Source of the DNA: Acholeplasmatales bacterium | GTDB taxonomy: Bacteria; Bacillota_I; Bacilli_A; Acholeplasmatales; Acholeplasmataceae | Direction: 5' to 3' | Length of the DNA stretch: 64,000 nt | Assembly: GCA_031284585.1 (NCBI GenBank) | Contig: JAITXT010000008.1 | Span: 35,445 to 99,444 of the forward strand | Shown here: piece after piece, positions 1 through 8,905 of the stretch | How the letters are laid out: every line of letters begins with the position of its first letter | How positions within the stretch are numbered: position 1 is the first letter of the stretch | Position numbers and translations under genes: made by a program | Notes under the pieces: model-generated | Told to the model about the DNA's origin: nothing | Database searches by the model: none | What the model saw: the letters and a program-made list of their open reading frames with translations, nothing else

Positions 1-1909
1 AACTTGCAAATGAAATAGTATTATTAAGAATAGAAATAGTAATTTCATCTGAACCTAGTATATTATAAGTAACTGAATAAGCTTCCGCTGGAAATAAAGG
101 GATAATATCCATATTATGATCTTGTAATAATCCATATGGCCAAGAAATAACAGATCCAGGACTAGCTAGTAAGAAATCAATAAAGATTGATTTTCCTATT
201 ATAGTATCACTATTAAATTCAATTGCTATTCTTTTTGATGGATCTTGATATTGAATACCTCTAGCGGTAAGAATTTTATACCAACCATTTTGAACTAAAT
301 AGTTTCCCCAGTAATTTATCATCTCTGTAATATCTACTTCATCATCGAAACAAGCTAGAACATATACAAAACCATAACCAGATAAATTAATGAATCTAAA
401 GTAAGGGGCCCCAGTAAAAACCGGGATATCAATTGAACCATAAATGTTATGAATATAATTATTTACTTCTTGCTCTGGATAGTCTAGGAATAATTTGATG
501 TAAAAATCTAGAGTTAAAGTTTCAGTTTGGTAATTGTAATAAGGAGTAACATAAATATATTGATTAGTTGCAATTCGACTTATTCTATGTCCTACTTCTT
601 CTTTAAATCCAGTTCTTATATCGAGCAAATGTTCTCCTAACTTTATAACATCACTTGTAGGTACTGAGTAAATTTTAATAGATGACCTTGAGTAGTAAAA
701 GAAAGATAAATAAACATATTCAAATTCAAAATCTAAATTAGAATCTAGGTTTTGAGTAATATTTGGAATAGCTTCTCTTAAAGTCTCTTCAATAAAACTA
801 AGTTCTTCTTGAGTTCGATCGATTTCAAATTGGTTAGCAAATCTAGTGATTATATTTGTCCATGAATCTCTTGTTCCAAATGTTACTTCTCTACCACTTA
901 AATAATATTCTTTAGTAGCAGTAATATTTGATGTACCAATATCAAAATAATCTACATAAAAGATAACATTTTCATTACTTTCTGATAAATAATCTTCTAA
1001 ATATTCAAACTCTTCATGACCATCTTCAATGATGGCATTAATTCTACTAACTTGATAATTATCATCAAGAACAAATTCAATTCTTTTTGTATATTCACCA
1101 TAAAACTCACCAAAAGTAGTTGAAACAATGTAATCAGCAACCGAATTATGATCAAATATGAAATTTAAATCTTCATCATGATGACCTTTAACATCTGCAT
1201 AAACAGTATTATAAAATTCATCATAGATTAATTGATCAGAAAATAAAGAATCTCCCAAATACCAATGTTTGAAACTAAACATCTTTTGATAATCACTAAA
1301 ATATATTCTTGAAGCATTAGATACTTCTACGCTATCATCAAATAAATCAATAAATGCGGTATAGACTATTTCATCACTTGCTCTTACGGCAGAACCGTAA
1401 GCAGTATTACTTAACTCATCGTAAAGACCATATTCGGTTACAATACAAGAGTTATCATATAAGAAAGAAGTAAGATCAAAACTATAATTTAAATCAAGTG
1501 AATTTAGAAATAATGATACACTTTCTATAGCTTTCTCATCACTTGTTTTAGGAATTGAAAATACATTAATAGTAAGACTTTTAGTTATACTAGATTTAAC
1601 TTTAGAAGTCAAAGTAATAGTTGATGTACCAACAGATAATGCTTGTAGTAAACCAGTATTAGAATCTATAGTAGCAACGATAGCATTACTACTTTGATAT
1701 GTTATTCCTTGATTTGCATCATCTGGATTTACTTTAGCATTTATTTGATAAGTATCTCCTATATAGAAGTTTATTTTCTCGTTTAAAAGAGTTATAGAAG
1801 ATGGGAGAGTATCGTTTTCATCTATAGAGGGTTTGTCTTTACAAGAATAGAGGGTGAAGACTATTAATATTAAGATTGTAATTTTTAAAAATTTAAAACA
1901 CTTTTTCAT
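1..1909 (-). CDS. Large secreted lipoprotein with Big2-like domain (C-terminus beyond window)
   Basis: This reading frame is open from an ATG at 1909 to the left edge of the window (636 codons, no stop), so the C-terminus is missing. Residues 1-23 form a lipoprotein signal peptide: basic start, hydrophobic stretch, then the lipobox-like LYSC followed by KDK. The mature protein would be lipid-anchored outside the membrane. Residues about 35-105 (ITLLNEKINFYIGDTYQINA, then GTSTITLTSKV and LTINV) look like a bacterial Ig-like group 2 domain. The remaining 500 or so residues are rich in Asp, Glu, Tyr and Phe and I recognise no family. Function unknown; adhesion or substrate binding at the surface is a guess from the domain. 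SD gaggta lies just upstream. It is divergent from the exporter gene at 2116. Confidence 0.85.
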   Translation of the reverse strand, partial: MKKCFKFLKITILILIVFTLYSCKDKPSIDENDTLPSSITLLNEKINFYIGDTYQINAKVNPDDANQGITYQSSNAIVATIDSNTGLLQALSVGTSTITLTSKVKSSITKSLTINVFSIPKTSDEKAIESVSLFLNSLDLNYSFDLTSFLYDNSCIVTEYGLYDELSNTAYGSAVRASDEIVYTAFIDLFDDSVEVSNASRIYFSDYQKMFSFKHWYLGDSLFSDQLIYDEFYNTVYADVKGHHDEDLNFIFDHNSVADYIVSTTFGEFYGEYTKRIEFVLDDNYQVSRINAIIEDGHEEFEYLEDYLSESNENVIFYVDYFDIGTSNITATKEYYLSGREVTFGTRDSWTNIITRFANQFEIDRTQEELSFIEETLREAIPNITQNLDSNLDFEFEYVYLSFFYYSRSSIKIYSVPTSDVIKLGEHLLDIRTGFKEEVGHRISRIATNQYIYVTPYYNYQTETLTLDFYIKLFLDYPEQEVNNYIHNIYGSIDIPVFTGAPYFRFINLSGYGFVYVLACFDDEVDITEMINYWGNYLVQNGWYKILTARGIQYQDPSKRIAIEFNSDTIIGKSIFIDFLLASPGSVISWPYGLLQDHNMDIIPLFPAEAYSVTYNILGSDEITISILNNTISFAS

Positions 1910-2089
1910 TAAATTACCTCGAATATATTATAAATTAAAATAGTCGCCTTTTTAGAAATTATGCATTTTTTTAATTTTAAAATCTAATAATTGATTTGTT
2001 TTTCAAACTAAATGAAAAAAAATTGAAAAAAAGAATTTGAATATTCCTAATAATTTTATCAAAATTAATATATTTAATCTAAACTCTAG

Positions 2090-2111
2090 TATAATTTATG
2101 AGATAAGGAGA
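2090..2111 (+). promoter_or_regulatory. -10 box and ribosome-binding site of the metal exporter gene
   Basis: TATAAT at 2090-2095, followed 8 bases later by the SD AAGGAGAG (2104-2111) and the ATG at 2116. No convincing -35 is visible. Confidence 0.5.
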
Positions 2112-2115
2112 GAGA

Positions 2116-2952
2116 ATGTTTAATATACTTGTAGAAGCACTAATTGATAGTTTAAAAATATTAGCAATTTTGTTTGTCTTTCATCTTGTTTTATCTTTTT
2201 TTGGTGAAAAAATAAATTTATTTTTGAGTAATAATAATAAAAAAGGTCCTTTAATAGGTGCATCTATTGCTACTATTCCTGAATGTGGAATTCCTACTAT
2301 TGGGGCTGAGTTATATAACAAACAAAAGATATCAATAGGTACTATAGTAGCTATTATAATATCATGTAATGATGAAGCCCTACCTATTCTATTATCTAAT
2401 TATGAGCATCTTTTAGATTCACTAATAATAATATCTATTAAACTAGTTTATGCTATTATTATTGGTTATTTAGTTGACTTTTTATTTAGAAAAACAAATA
2501 GAGCTACTTTATCAGAAGATAATATTATTAGTCCTTTAGTTGTAGAAAAAGAAACTAAATTTCATAATCATTTTATTCATCCTTTAATACATTCTCTCAA
2601 AATATTTATCTATATTTTAGTAATAAATTCTTTATTTGCAATTTTCTTTTTCTATTTTGAAGATTCTTTTATTAATTTTCTGGCAGCAAACAAATATCTT
2701 ACTAATCTTTATACTTTAGGTATTGGATTAATTCCTAATTGTGCTTCTTCAATTATCATAGTTAAATTATTTCTTAATGGTAGTATTAATTTAGGAAGTA
2801 TTGTTACTGGTTTATCTGTTAATGCTGGAATTTCATATTTGATTCTTTTTGGTCAGAAAAAATATTTTAAGAAAAGTTTATTAGTTCTTGGAGTTGTGGT
2901 TGTTTCAAGTCTAATTTTAGGATACTTAATTTCATTTATTGTTGGTTTTTAA
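2116..2952 (+). CDS. Putative heavy-metal exporter, ArsP_2-like membrane protein
   Basis: 278-residue integral membrane protein with about eight hydrophobic segments. It has two internally related signature loops: IPECGIPTIGAELYNKQKIS followed by SCNDEALPILLS in the N-terminal half, and LIPNCASSIIIVKLFLNGSI followed by GLSVNAGISYLILFG in the C-terminal half. These match the duplicated pattern of the putative 10TM heavy-metal (arsenic/manganese) exporter family, whose members share an IPxCG loop and a (N/D)DG(D/E)AL-like loop. Conserved Cys and Asp in the loops could bind a cation; the actual substrate is unknown. It is slightly shorter than typical members. It stands upstream of a cation P-type ATPase, so the two may form an ion-homeostasis pair, but each has its own leader. 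Confidence 0.65.
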   Translation: MFNILVEALIDSLKILAILFVFHLVLSFFGEKINLFLSNNNKKGPLIGASIATIPECGIPTIGAELYNKQKISIGTIVAIIISCNDEALPILLSNYEHLLDSLIIISIKLVYAIIIGYLVDFLFRKTNRATLSEDNIISPLVVEKETKFHNHFIHPLIHSLKIFIYILVINSLFAIFFFYFEDSFINFLAANKYLTNLYTLGIGLIPNCASSIIIVKLFLNGSINLGSIVTGLSVNAGISYLILFGQKKYFKKSLLVLGVVVVSSLILGYLISFIVGF

Positions 2953-3035
2953 TTGCAAGTTCTCTTCACAATTATTATAAATAAGAGGATTTTATTTATT
3001 TGTTGTAAAATATAAGTAATATAAGGAAGGAAATT

Positions 3036-5786
3036 ATGGATACCAATCAAAAAGAAAAGAAATACTACGAAATAAATCATTATGATGTAATTAAGTCTCT
3101 TGATAGTGATTTTAAATATGGACTTACCGACCGCAAGGTCCTAGAGATTAGAGAAAAAGATGGTTTGAATGAACTAGTAAAACCTAAAAAAAGATCATTA
3201 TTATTAAAGTTTTTTGATCAAATTAATAATTTTATGATTTATGTATTATTAGGAGCTGCCTTAGTATCTTTTGTTTCTGGATTATTAGAAAATAAAATTG
3301 AAGCTGATACTTTTCTTATTTTAGCAATTGTATTACTAAATGCTATCATCGGATTAGTCCAAGAAGGAAAAGCAGATAAGGCACTTGAGAGTATTAAAGC
3401 TTTATCTTCTCCAAATGCCAAAGTAATTAGAAATGGAATCGAAATGGTTATTAAATCAAATGAACTAGTAGTAGGTGATATAGTAATCTTAGACGCAGGT
3501 GATTTTGTTCCTGGAGATTTAAGATTAATTGAGACTATTAGTTTAAAGATAGATGAGAGTGCTTTAACAGGAGAAGCTGTTCCAGTTGAAAAAAATGCTA
3601 ATTTTATTTTAGAAAAAGATGCTCCTCTTGGAGATAGAATTAATCTCGCTTATATGTCTACTGTTGTAACTTATGGCAGAGGAAAAGGTGTTGTAGTTGG
3701 AACTGGAATGAATACTGAAATAGGTAAAATAGCAACCCTTCTTGGAGAACAAGAAAGTGAACAAACTCCTCTTCAAAAGTCGATTGCAAATCTAGGAAAA
3801 ATATTAGCTATTATTTGTTTAATAATTGTTGGAGTAATCTTTTTAATTACTATTATTGAAGCATCTATTACTAATCCTTTGTCATTAAAGAGCCCTAGTC
3901 TTTGGATTGAAACACTCCTTACTAGTGTGGCACTTGCTGTAGCGGCTATCCCTGAGGGTCTTCCAGCTATAATTACTATTGTGCTTGCTATAGGGATGCA
4001 AAATCTTGTTAAAGAAAAAGCTATTATGAGAACACTACCTGCTGTTGAAACTCTAGGTTCCACAACAATCATTTGTTCTGATAAAACAGGCACTTTAACG
4101 CAAAACAAGATGGATATTTTAAAAGTATTTGTTGATAATAAGATTGAGTTAATTAACGATAATACTAAAATAAGTTCTACTTTAGAAAAATTAATTTTGT
4201 TTGGAGTCCTTAATAACGATACTAAAACCAAGCTTCAAGATGGAGTGTATTTAAAAATAGGCGATCCTACCGAAACAGCATTTATTGATTTAGCATCAAA
4301 ACTAAAATATGATCCTATCAAACTATTTGATACTTATTCTAGAGATTTTGAATATCCGTTTGATAGTGATAGAAAAATGATGACTACTTTTCATATTATT
4401 AATTCTAAATTATATGCTTGTGTGAAAGGTGCTCCGGATGTTATCTTCTCTAATTCAATTAGAGTTTTAGAAAATGATATAGTATCAGATAAGAGTGATT
4501 TTAGTGATTATGAAAATATTAATATTAGTTTAGCAAATGAGGCATTAAGAGTTCTAGCATTCGCGTATAAAGAATATCCTATTGATACTAAGTTCTCAAG
4601 TTTAAAGATGGAAGATGTAGAAAAAGATTTAACATTTGTAGGACTTGTAGGAATGAAAGATCCTGCAAGACCAGAAGTTAAAGAAGCAATTAAGATTTGT
4701 AAGAAAGCTGGAATAACTACTATTATGATCACAGGAGATCATAAAAATACTGCTCTTGCGATTGCAAAAGATTTAGATATTTTTGGGGCCGATGATATTG
4801 CTATTACAGGGAAAGATTTAGACAATATGAGCGATACTGAATTTTTATCAAAGTATATGCATATAAAAGTCTATGCAAGAGTAAGTCCTGAAAACAAAGT
4901 TAGGATCGTATCTGCTTGGAAATCAAGTGGATTAGTAGTAGCTATGACAGGAGATGGAGTAAATGATGCTCCATCAATTAAAAAAGCTGATATTGGCATT
5001 GCTATGGGTATTACAGGAACTGAGGTTGCTAAAGGAGCAGCTGATATGATACTTACAGATGATAATTTTGCAACTATTATTAATGCAGTTAGTGAAGGAA
5101 GAACAATATTTGCAAATATTAAAAAAGCTATTCATTATTTGTTATCTTGTAACGTTGGAGAAATACTTGCTGTATTTCTTGGAACTACTTTAGCCATTTT
5201 AATACTTGGTAATACAGTTACTACACTTACAGCTGTTCAATTGTTATGGGTTAATATAGTTACTGATTCACTAATGGCAATAGCACTTGGTCTTGAACTA
5301 AAAGAAAAAAATATCATGAGTGAGAAGCCAAGAGATTCTAGAAAGAGTATTTTTGCAGGTGGGTTAGGTTTAAATTTATTTATTGAAGGAATAATAATGG
5401 GATTAATGGCTTTTGGTGCTTATATTATTGGATATAAGATGGGTGAAGCAGAAGGAATTAGTTTAGAATTTGCAGAAAGAAATGCAGAAACCATGTGTTT
5501 CATGGTTTTATCTTTAAGTCAATTAGTTCATGCATTTAACTGTCGAAGTGATAAAGAATCTATATTTTCTTTGAAAATAAATAAATGGTTAGTAGGAGCA
5601 TTTGCTATTTGTATTATATTACAATTACTTACTACTCTACCTGTAGTTAGAGAAGTATTTAATGTTAATATGCCTAATTTATTAGAATGGCTAATTATAG
5701 CAGGGATTACTTTGATTATCTTCTTCTATATGGAAATTAAGAAATTGGTTGTACGTATTAAATTTAGAAATAGAGAAACAGTTTAA
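3036..5786 (+). CDS. Calcium-transporting P-type ATPase (PIIA-type)
   Basis: 916-residue P-type cation pump. N-terminal cation-ATPase N domain (about 10-75), then two membrane helices, the actuator domain with TGEAVPVEK, helices M3-M4 with the PEGLP calcium-site motif, the phosphorylation motif CSDKTGTLTQNKM with Asp349 as phospho-acceptor, the nucleotide domain (KGAPD), the hinge TGDGVNDAPSIKKADIG and six C-terminal helices. PEGLP and overall length fit Ca2+ exporters of the SERCA/PMCA or YloB type. It uses ATP to move Ca2+ (possibly other divalent ions) out of the cytoplasm. SD AAGGAAGG precedes the ATG. All catalytic motifs are intact. Confidence 0.9.
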   Translation: MDTNQKEKKYYEINHYDVIKSLDSDFKYGLTDRKVLEIREKDGLNELVKPKKRSLLLKFFDQINNFMIYVLLGAALVSFVSGLLENKIEADTFLILAIVLLNAIIGLVQEGKADKALESIKALSSPNAKVIRNGIEMVIKSNELVVGDIVILDAGDFVPGDLRLIETISLKIDESALTGEAVPVEKNANFILEKDAPLGDRINLAYMSTVVTYGRGKGVVVGTGMNTEIGKIATLLGEQESEQTPLQKSIANLGKILAIICLIIVGVIFLITIIEASITNPLSLKSPSLWIETLLTSVALAVAAIPEGLPAIITIVLAIGMQNLVKEKAIMRTLPAVETLGSTTIICSDKTGTLTQNKMDILKVFVDNKIELINDNTKISSTLEKLILFGVLNNDTKTKLQDGVYLKIGDPTETAFIDLASKLKYDPIKLFDTYSRDFEYPFDSDRKMMTTFHIINSKLYACVKGAPDVIFSNSIRVLENDIVSDKSDFSDYENINISLANEALRVLAFAYKEYPIDTKFSSLKMEDVEKDLTFVGLVGMKDPARPEVKEAIKICKKAGITTIMITGDHKNTALAIAKDLDIFGADDIAITGKDLDNMSDTEFLSKYMHIKVYARVSPENKVRIVSAWKSSGLVVAMTGDGVNDAPSIKKADIGIAMGITGTEVAKGAADMILTDDNFATIINAVSEGRTIFANIKKAIHYLLSCNVGEILAVFLGTTLAILILGNTVTTLTAVQLLWVNIVTDSLMAIALGLELKEKNIMSEKPRDSRKSIFAGGLGLNLFIEGIIMGLMAFGAYIIGYKMGEAEGISLEFAERNAETMCFMVLSLSQLVHAFNCRSDKESIFSLKINKWLVGAFAICIILQLLTTLPVVREVFNVNMPNLLEWLIIAGITLIIFFYMEIKKLVVRIKFRNRETV

Positions 5787-6041
5787 AGTTTTAGATTAGA
5801 TACAAATATAAGAAAGTTAATAAACATATAAAAGTCTTTAATTTATATAATATGATTAGAGGAAACATAACAGCAAAAGCTAGTGGTAATTTTTCTCTTT
5901 TAGACTCAAGGATTGTTGATAAACTATTATAAGAAATAAATTGGTAAATTATCCAAACTATCAAAAAAAATAACATCATATTCATGCAAATTAACAAAGA
6001 AAAAAAGGTTAAAAATCATTTGATAATTGTAATTTGGAAAT

Positions 6042-6147
6042 TGCATAAAAACTGCATAAAAAATTGCATAAAAACAATATAAAAAGGCTTTAAATGATTA
6101 TAATTGCATAAAAACTGCATAAAAACTGCATAAAAACTGCTTAAAAA
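6042..6147 (+). repeat. Seven-copy 11-bp direct repeat array (TGCATAAAAAC)
   Basis: Copies of TGCATAAAAA begin at 6042, 6053 and 6065 and, after a 40-base step, at 6105, 6116, 6127 and 6138 (the last is TGCTTAAAA). Spacing is 11 bp (once 12), about one helical turn, so all copies face the same side of the DNA, as expected for a cooperative binding site. An SD (GGAGGT) and a relic reading frame follow directly. The rest of the 5787-6374 gap (5787-6040 and 6203-6340) shows no gene I can support. Confidence 0.75.
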
Positions 6148-6163
6148 ATAAAATGGAGGTCAA

Positions 6164-6202
6164 GTGATTTTTGGAAGAGAAAAAGAGGTATTAGAATTTT
6201 AA
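6164..6202 (+). pseudogene. N-terminal relic of an AAA-family ATPase gene
   Basis: An SD (GGAGGT, 6155-6160) is followed by GTG at 6164 and 12 codons reading (M)IFGREKEVLEF before a TAA. The opening FGREKEL-like string is typical of the first residues of archaeal-type AAA ATPases of bacteria. In a shifted frame directly after the stop, KNLQLIYGYS resembles the next conserved segment just before the Walker A loop. The rest is gone. The call rests on a very short match plus the SD and the repeat array, which resembles those in front of the ATPase genes at 35-40 kb. Confidence 0.35.
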
Positions 6203-6348
6203 AAAATCTACAGTTGATTTATGGTTATAGTTAGAAAAATAAACAATTGAAGATAAATAAAAATAAAAAATATAGTATTAATATCTATTCATGATTTTAG
6301 TATTTATTATTTTACGTTTATTTTTCTTAAATATAATTTTTATTATTG

Positions 6349-6371
6349 TATAATATTCGTATTAAGAGGTG
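6349..6371 (+). promoter_or_regulatory. -10 box and SD for the HAD phosphatase gene
   Basis: TATAAT at 6349-6354 and SD AGAGGTG at 6366-6371 precede ATG 6375. The SD overlaps an in-frame GTG at 6369, which argues for the downstream ATG as the true start. Confidence 0.5.
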
Positions 6372-6374
6372 ATT

Positions 6375-7013
6375 ATGATTAAAGGAATACTTTTCGATTT
6401 AGATGGAACTGTCTTAAATTCAATAGAAGACATTAAAATTAGCTTAAATTATGTATTAAAAAAACATGGATATACTGAACTTAAAACTGAATTTGTAAAA
6501 TCTGTTCTTGGTTTTGGTGCTTATGAATTAATAAGAAGATTACCAATAATGGACAAAGATTTTGAAGTTATTTTTAGTGAATATAAAGATAGATATCAAA
6601 TTAATTTAACTAATAAATCAAAGGCATATGATGGAATATTACCAATGCTTAGAAGATTAAAGGAAAAAGGAATTAAAATTTCTTTAGTAAGTAATAAGGA
6701 AATTGGTAAAGTAAGATTAATTTCTAGAGTTTTATTTGATAATATTTTTGATTTTATTATTGGTACTAGTAATATCTACAAACCAAAACCTGATACAGGT
6801 ATGTTAAATAAAACACTTCAAGAATTACATCTAGAACCAAGTGATTGTATCTACGTAGGAGATACAGAAGTAGATTATGAAACCGCAAAGAATTCTAAAC
6901 TAGTATCTATAGGAGTTACATGGGGTTTTAGACCAAAAGAAGCATTAGAAAAAATTAATTTTGATTATTTAGTAGATAAGGTAGAAGATTTAGAAGAAAT
7001 ACTTTCAAGGTGA
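6375..7013 (+). CDS. HAD-superfamily hydrolase, phosphoglycolate-phosphatase/PpaX-like
   Basis: 212-residue HAD phosphatase. Motif I is DLDGT with nucleophile Asp8 and acid/base Asp10; an alpha-helical cap follows (about 15-85); motif II is in SLVSNKE; motif III Lys in YKPKPD; motif IV is YVGDTEVD. The cap type and length match phosphoglycolate phosphatase (Gph) and pyrophosphatase PpaX, which dephosphorylate small cytosolic substrates; which one cannot be told from sequence. ATG 6375 is chosen because it sits 4 bases after the SD. The stop is 13 bases before the ABC gene, so the two are probably co-transcribed. Confidence 0.8.
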   Translation: MIKGILFDLDGTVLNSIEDIKISLNYVLKKHGYTELKTEFVKSVLGFGAYELIRRLPIMDKDFEVIFSEYKDRYQINLTNKSKAYDGILPMLRRLKEKGIKISLVSNKEIGKVRLISRVLFDNIFDFIIGTSNIYKPKPDTGMLNKTLQELHLEPSDCIYVGDTEVDYETAKNSKLVSIGVTWGFRPKEALEKINFDYLVDKVEDLEEILSR

Positions 7014-7026
7014 GGGAGAGATAAAA

Positions 7027-8904
7027 GTGAGCTTAATAAAATTAGAACATGTCAGCAAGTTTTACCATAATGGTACTAATGTTTCAAAAGGTATTATTGA
7101 TATCTCAGTATCTTTTGAAATGGGTGAATTTGTAGCAATTACTGGCGAAAGTGGTTCTGGTAAAACGACGTTATTAAATGTAATCTCAGGACTAGATGGG
7201 TATGATGAGGGAGAACTTTACTTAAATAACGAAGAGACTTCTCATTTTCAGATTAGTGAATGGGAGAAGTATCGGGCTAATAATGTTGGATTTGTTTTTC
7301 AAAATTACAATATTGTTGATTCATTTACTGTTTTAGATAACGTATTAGTTGCACTTGATGCACAAGTATACGATAATAAAACCAAAAAAGAAAAAGCTCT
7401 TGAACTAATTGAAAAAGTAGGATTACTTCAACATAAAAATCAAAGAGCTTCAAGATTATCAGGTGGAGAAAAACAAAGATGTGTTATTGCTAGAGCTCTT
7501 GCTATAAACGCAAAAATTATTTGTTGTGATGAACCAACTGGAAACTTAGATAGTGAAACTGGAGCACAAATAATTAAATTATTACATGAGATATCTAAAG
7601 AAAAACTTGTCTTAATTGTTACTCATAATTTTCAAGAAGTAGAACCTTATATTTCTAGAAAATTGGTTTTAAGTGATGGAGACATAATAGAAGATTCATA
7701 CAAGGGAAATGTCATTCCTGTTCAATCAAATTGTATTTTTGAAAGTAAAGTTATTCCTTTTTCAAGAATCGCAAAACTTGCATTAAAAACAACTTTTGCT
7801 CTTCCGAAAAGATTTGTTCTTGTAGTTCTATTTTTACTTATTATATCTTTTATTACTATGTCGCAATTAAGTAATTTTTTATTTATGGATCAAGAAACAA
7901 ATTCTTACGAATCCGATCAAGTAATGTACTTTCAAAGAAAAGATAAAGAAAAACTAGGAGAGAGTGATTTTAATGAAGCTTTGAAAAATGGATTTTCTCA
8001 AGATAAAATCCATATATATGCTGAAAATAGTAGATTTTCGGATATTTTTGGAGCCTATGATGATAGTATGTTAAATGATTTTGGATTTATGACTAGTGGG
8101 CCTTGGGATTATTATTTTAATATCCAATCTAGTGATTTAATCTCTGGAAGGCTACCAATTGCTTATAATGAAATAGTAGTTGCAAATACTGCTAATTTTA
8201 ACGTTGGTGATAAAATATATTTAGGTATTATTGGTAATTATTATTATAATAGTTCTATAATTCACTTGGGAGAATTTGAAATAACTGGTGTATTAAATGA
8301 TAACTTCCACAGTAGTGTATGGTATTTTTCTGATCAATTTTTTAATCATAAGTTTGAAAATGTTACTTATGCTGAAAATGCTTATTTAATATTTATTGAA
8401 GGAAATGAAACTGCAAATAGATATATAAATAAAGTGAATAATTCAACCTATACATTAATTTATCCTTATCGATCTGGGGAGAATTCAATTCTTGTGGAAT
8501 TAAGTTCACTTCTAATGTTTTTCATTGCTTTTGGTCTTTTTCTTAGTTTAGTTGTTTGTAGTTTATTTTTCTATATTTTTACTAAGAATTTAATGGTAGC
8601 TAGATTAAAAGATTTCTCTATATTCCGCTCTATTGGTATAAGTGAGGCTAGTCTAGGTAAATTAATAATTTTGGAACAATTTTATCTTGGACTAATTTCT
8701 TCTACTTTATTTATTATCCTATTTACTATAGTAAGATTAGTGGATGAAACAATAAGGGAGACTTATAAATATCTTACTTTTAATCACTATTTATTGTTCT
8801 TTGTTATTATTGTTTCTCTTTCTGTTATTATTGGCTTTAGATTTAATAAAAAAATATTCAAATATTCAGTAATTGAAGGTTTGTCAGAAGGAAGTGAGGA
8901 CTAA
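7027..8904 (+). CDS. ABC transporter, fused ATPase and FtsX/MacB-type permease (first of pair)
   Basis: 625 residues. Residues 1-230 form an ABC ATPase: Walker A GESGSGKTT at 40-48, Q-loop FVFQNYN, signature LSGGEKQ, Walker B CCDEPTG, switch His in LIVTHN. After a link there is one membrane helix (about 255-278), a roughly 220-residue extracytoplasmic domain and three more helices (about 495-610): the 4-helix FtsX/MacB permease layout. Such machines usually couple ATP use to mechanical work on lipoproteins, peptides or envelope enzymes rather than classic transport. The start is GTG at 7027, with GAGGGAGAG upstream. The stop is one base before the next, related ABC gene; the two proteins probably form a heterodimer. 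Confidence 0.8.
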   Translation: MSLIKLEHVSKFYHNGTNVSKGIIDISVSFEMGEFVAITGESGSGKTTLLNVISGLDGYDEGELYLNNEETSHFQISEWEKYRANNVGFVFQNYNIVDSFTVLDNVLVALDAQVYDNKTKKEKALELIEKVGLLQHKNQRASRLSGGEKQRCVIARALAINAKIICCDEPTGNLDSETGAQIIKLLHEISKEKLVLIVTHNFQEVEPYISRKLVLSDGDIIEDSYKGNVIPVQSNCIFESKVIPFSRIAKLALKTTFALPKRFVLVVLFLLIISFITMSQLSNFLFMDQETNSYESDQVMYFQRKDKEKLGESDFNEALKNGFSQDKIHIYAENSRFSDIFGAYDDSMLNDFGFMTSGPWDYYFNIQSSDLISGRLPIAYNEIVVANTANFNVGDKIYLGIIGNYYYNSSIIHLGEFEITGVLNDNFHSSVWYFSDQFFNHKFENVTYAENAYLIFIEGNETANRYINKVNNSTYTLIYPYRSGENSILVELSSLLMFFIAFGLFLSLVVCSLFFYIFTKNLMVARLKDFSIFRSIGISEASLGKLIILEQFYLGLISSTLFIILFTIVRLVDETIRETYKYLTFNHYLLFFVIIVSLSVIIGFRFNKKIFKYSVIEGLSEGSED

Positions 8905-8905
8905 A

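Noticed and set aside
3773..4231. 152-codon minus-strand ORF inside the calcium ATPase gene
   Set aside because: Shadow of a well-supported coding frame, with no SD or domain.
5791..5997. 68-codon hydrophobic ORF on the minus strand
   Set aside because: No SD at its TTG or internal ATG starts, and AT-rich DNA yields hydrophobic frames by chance; no family seen.
6042..6147. CRISPR array
   Set aside because: Units are 11 bp with no unique spacers and no cas genes nearby.
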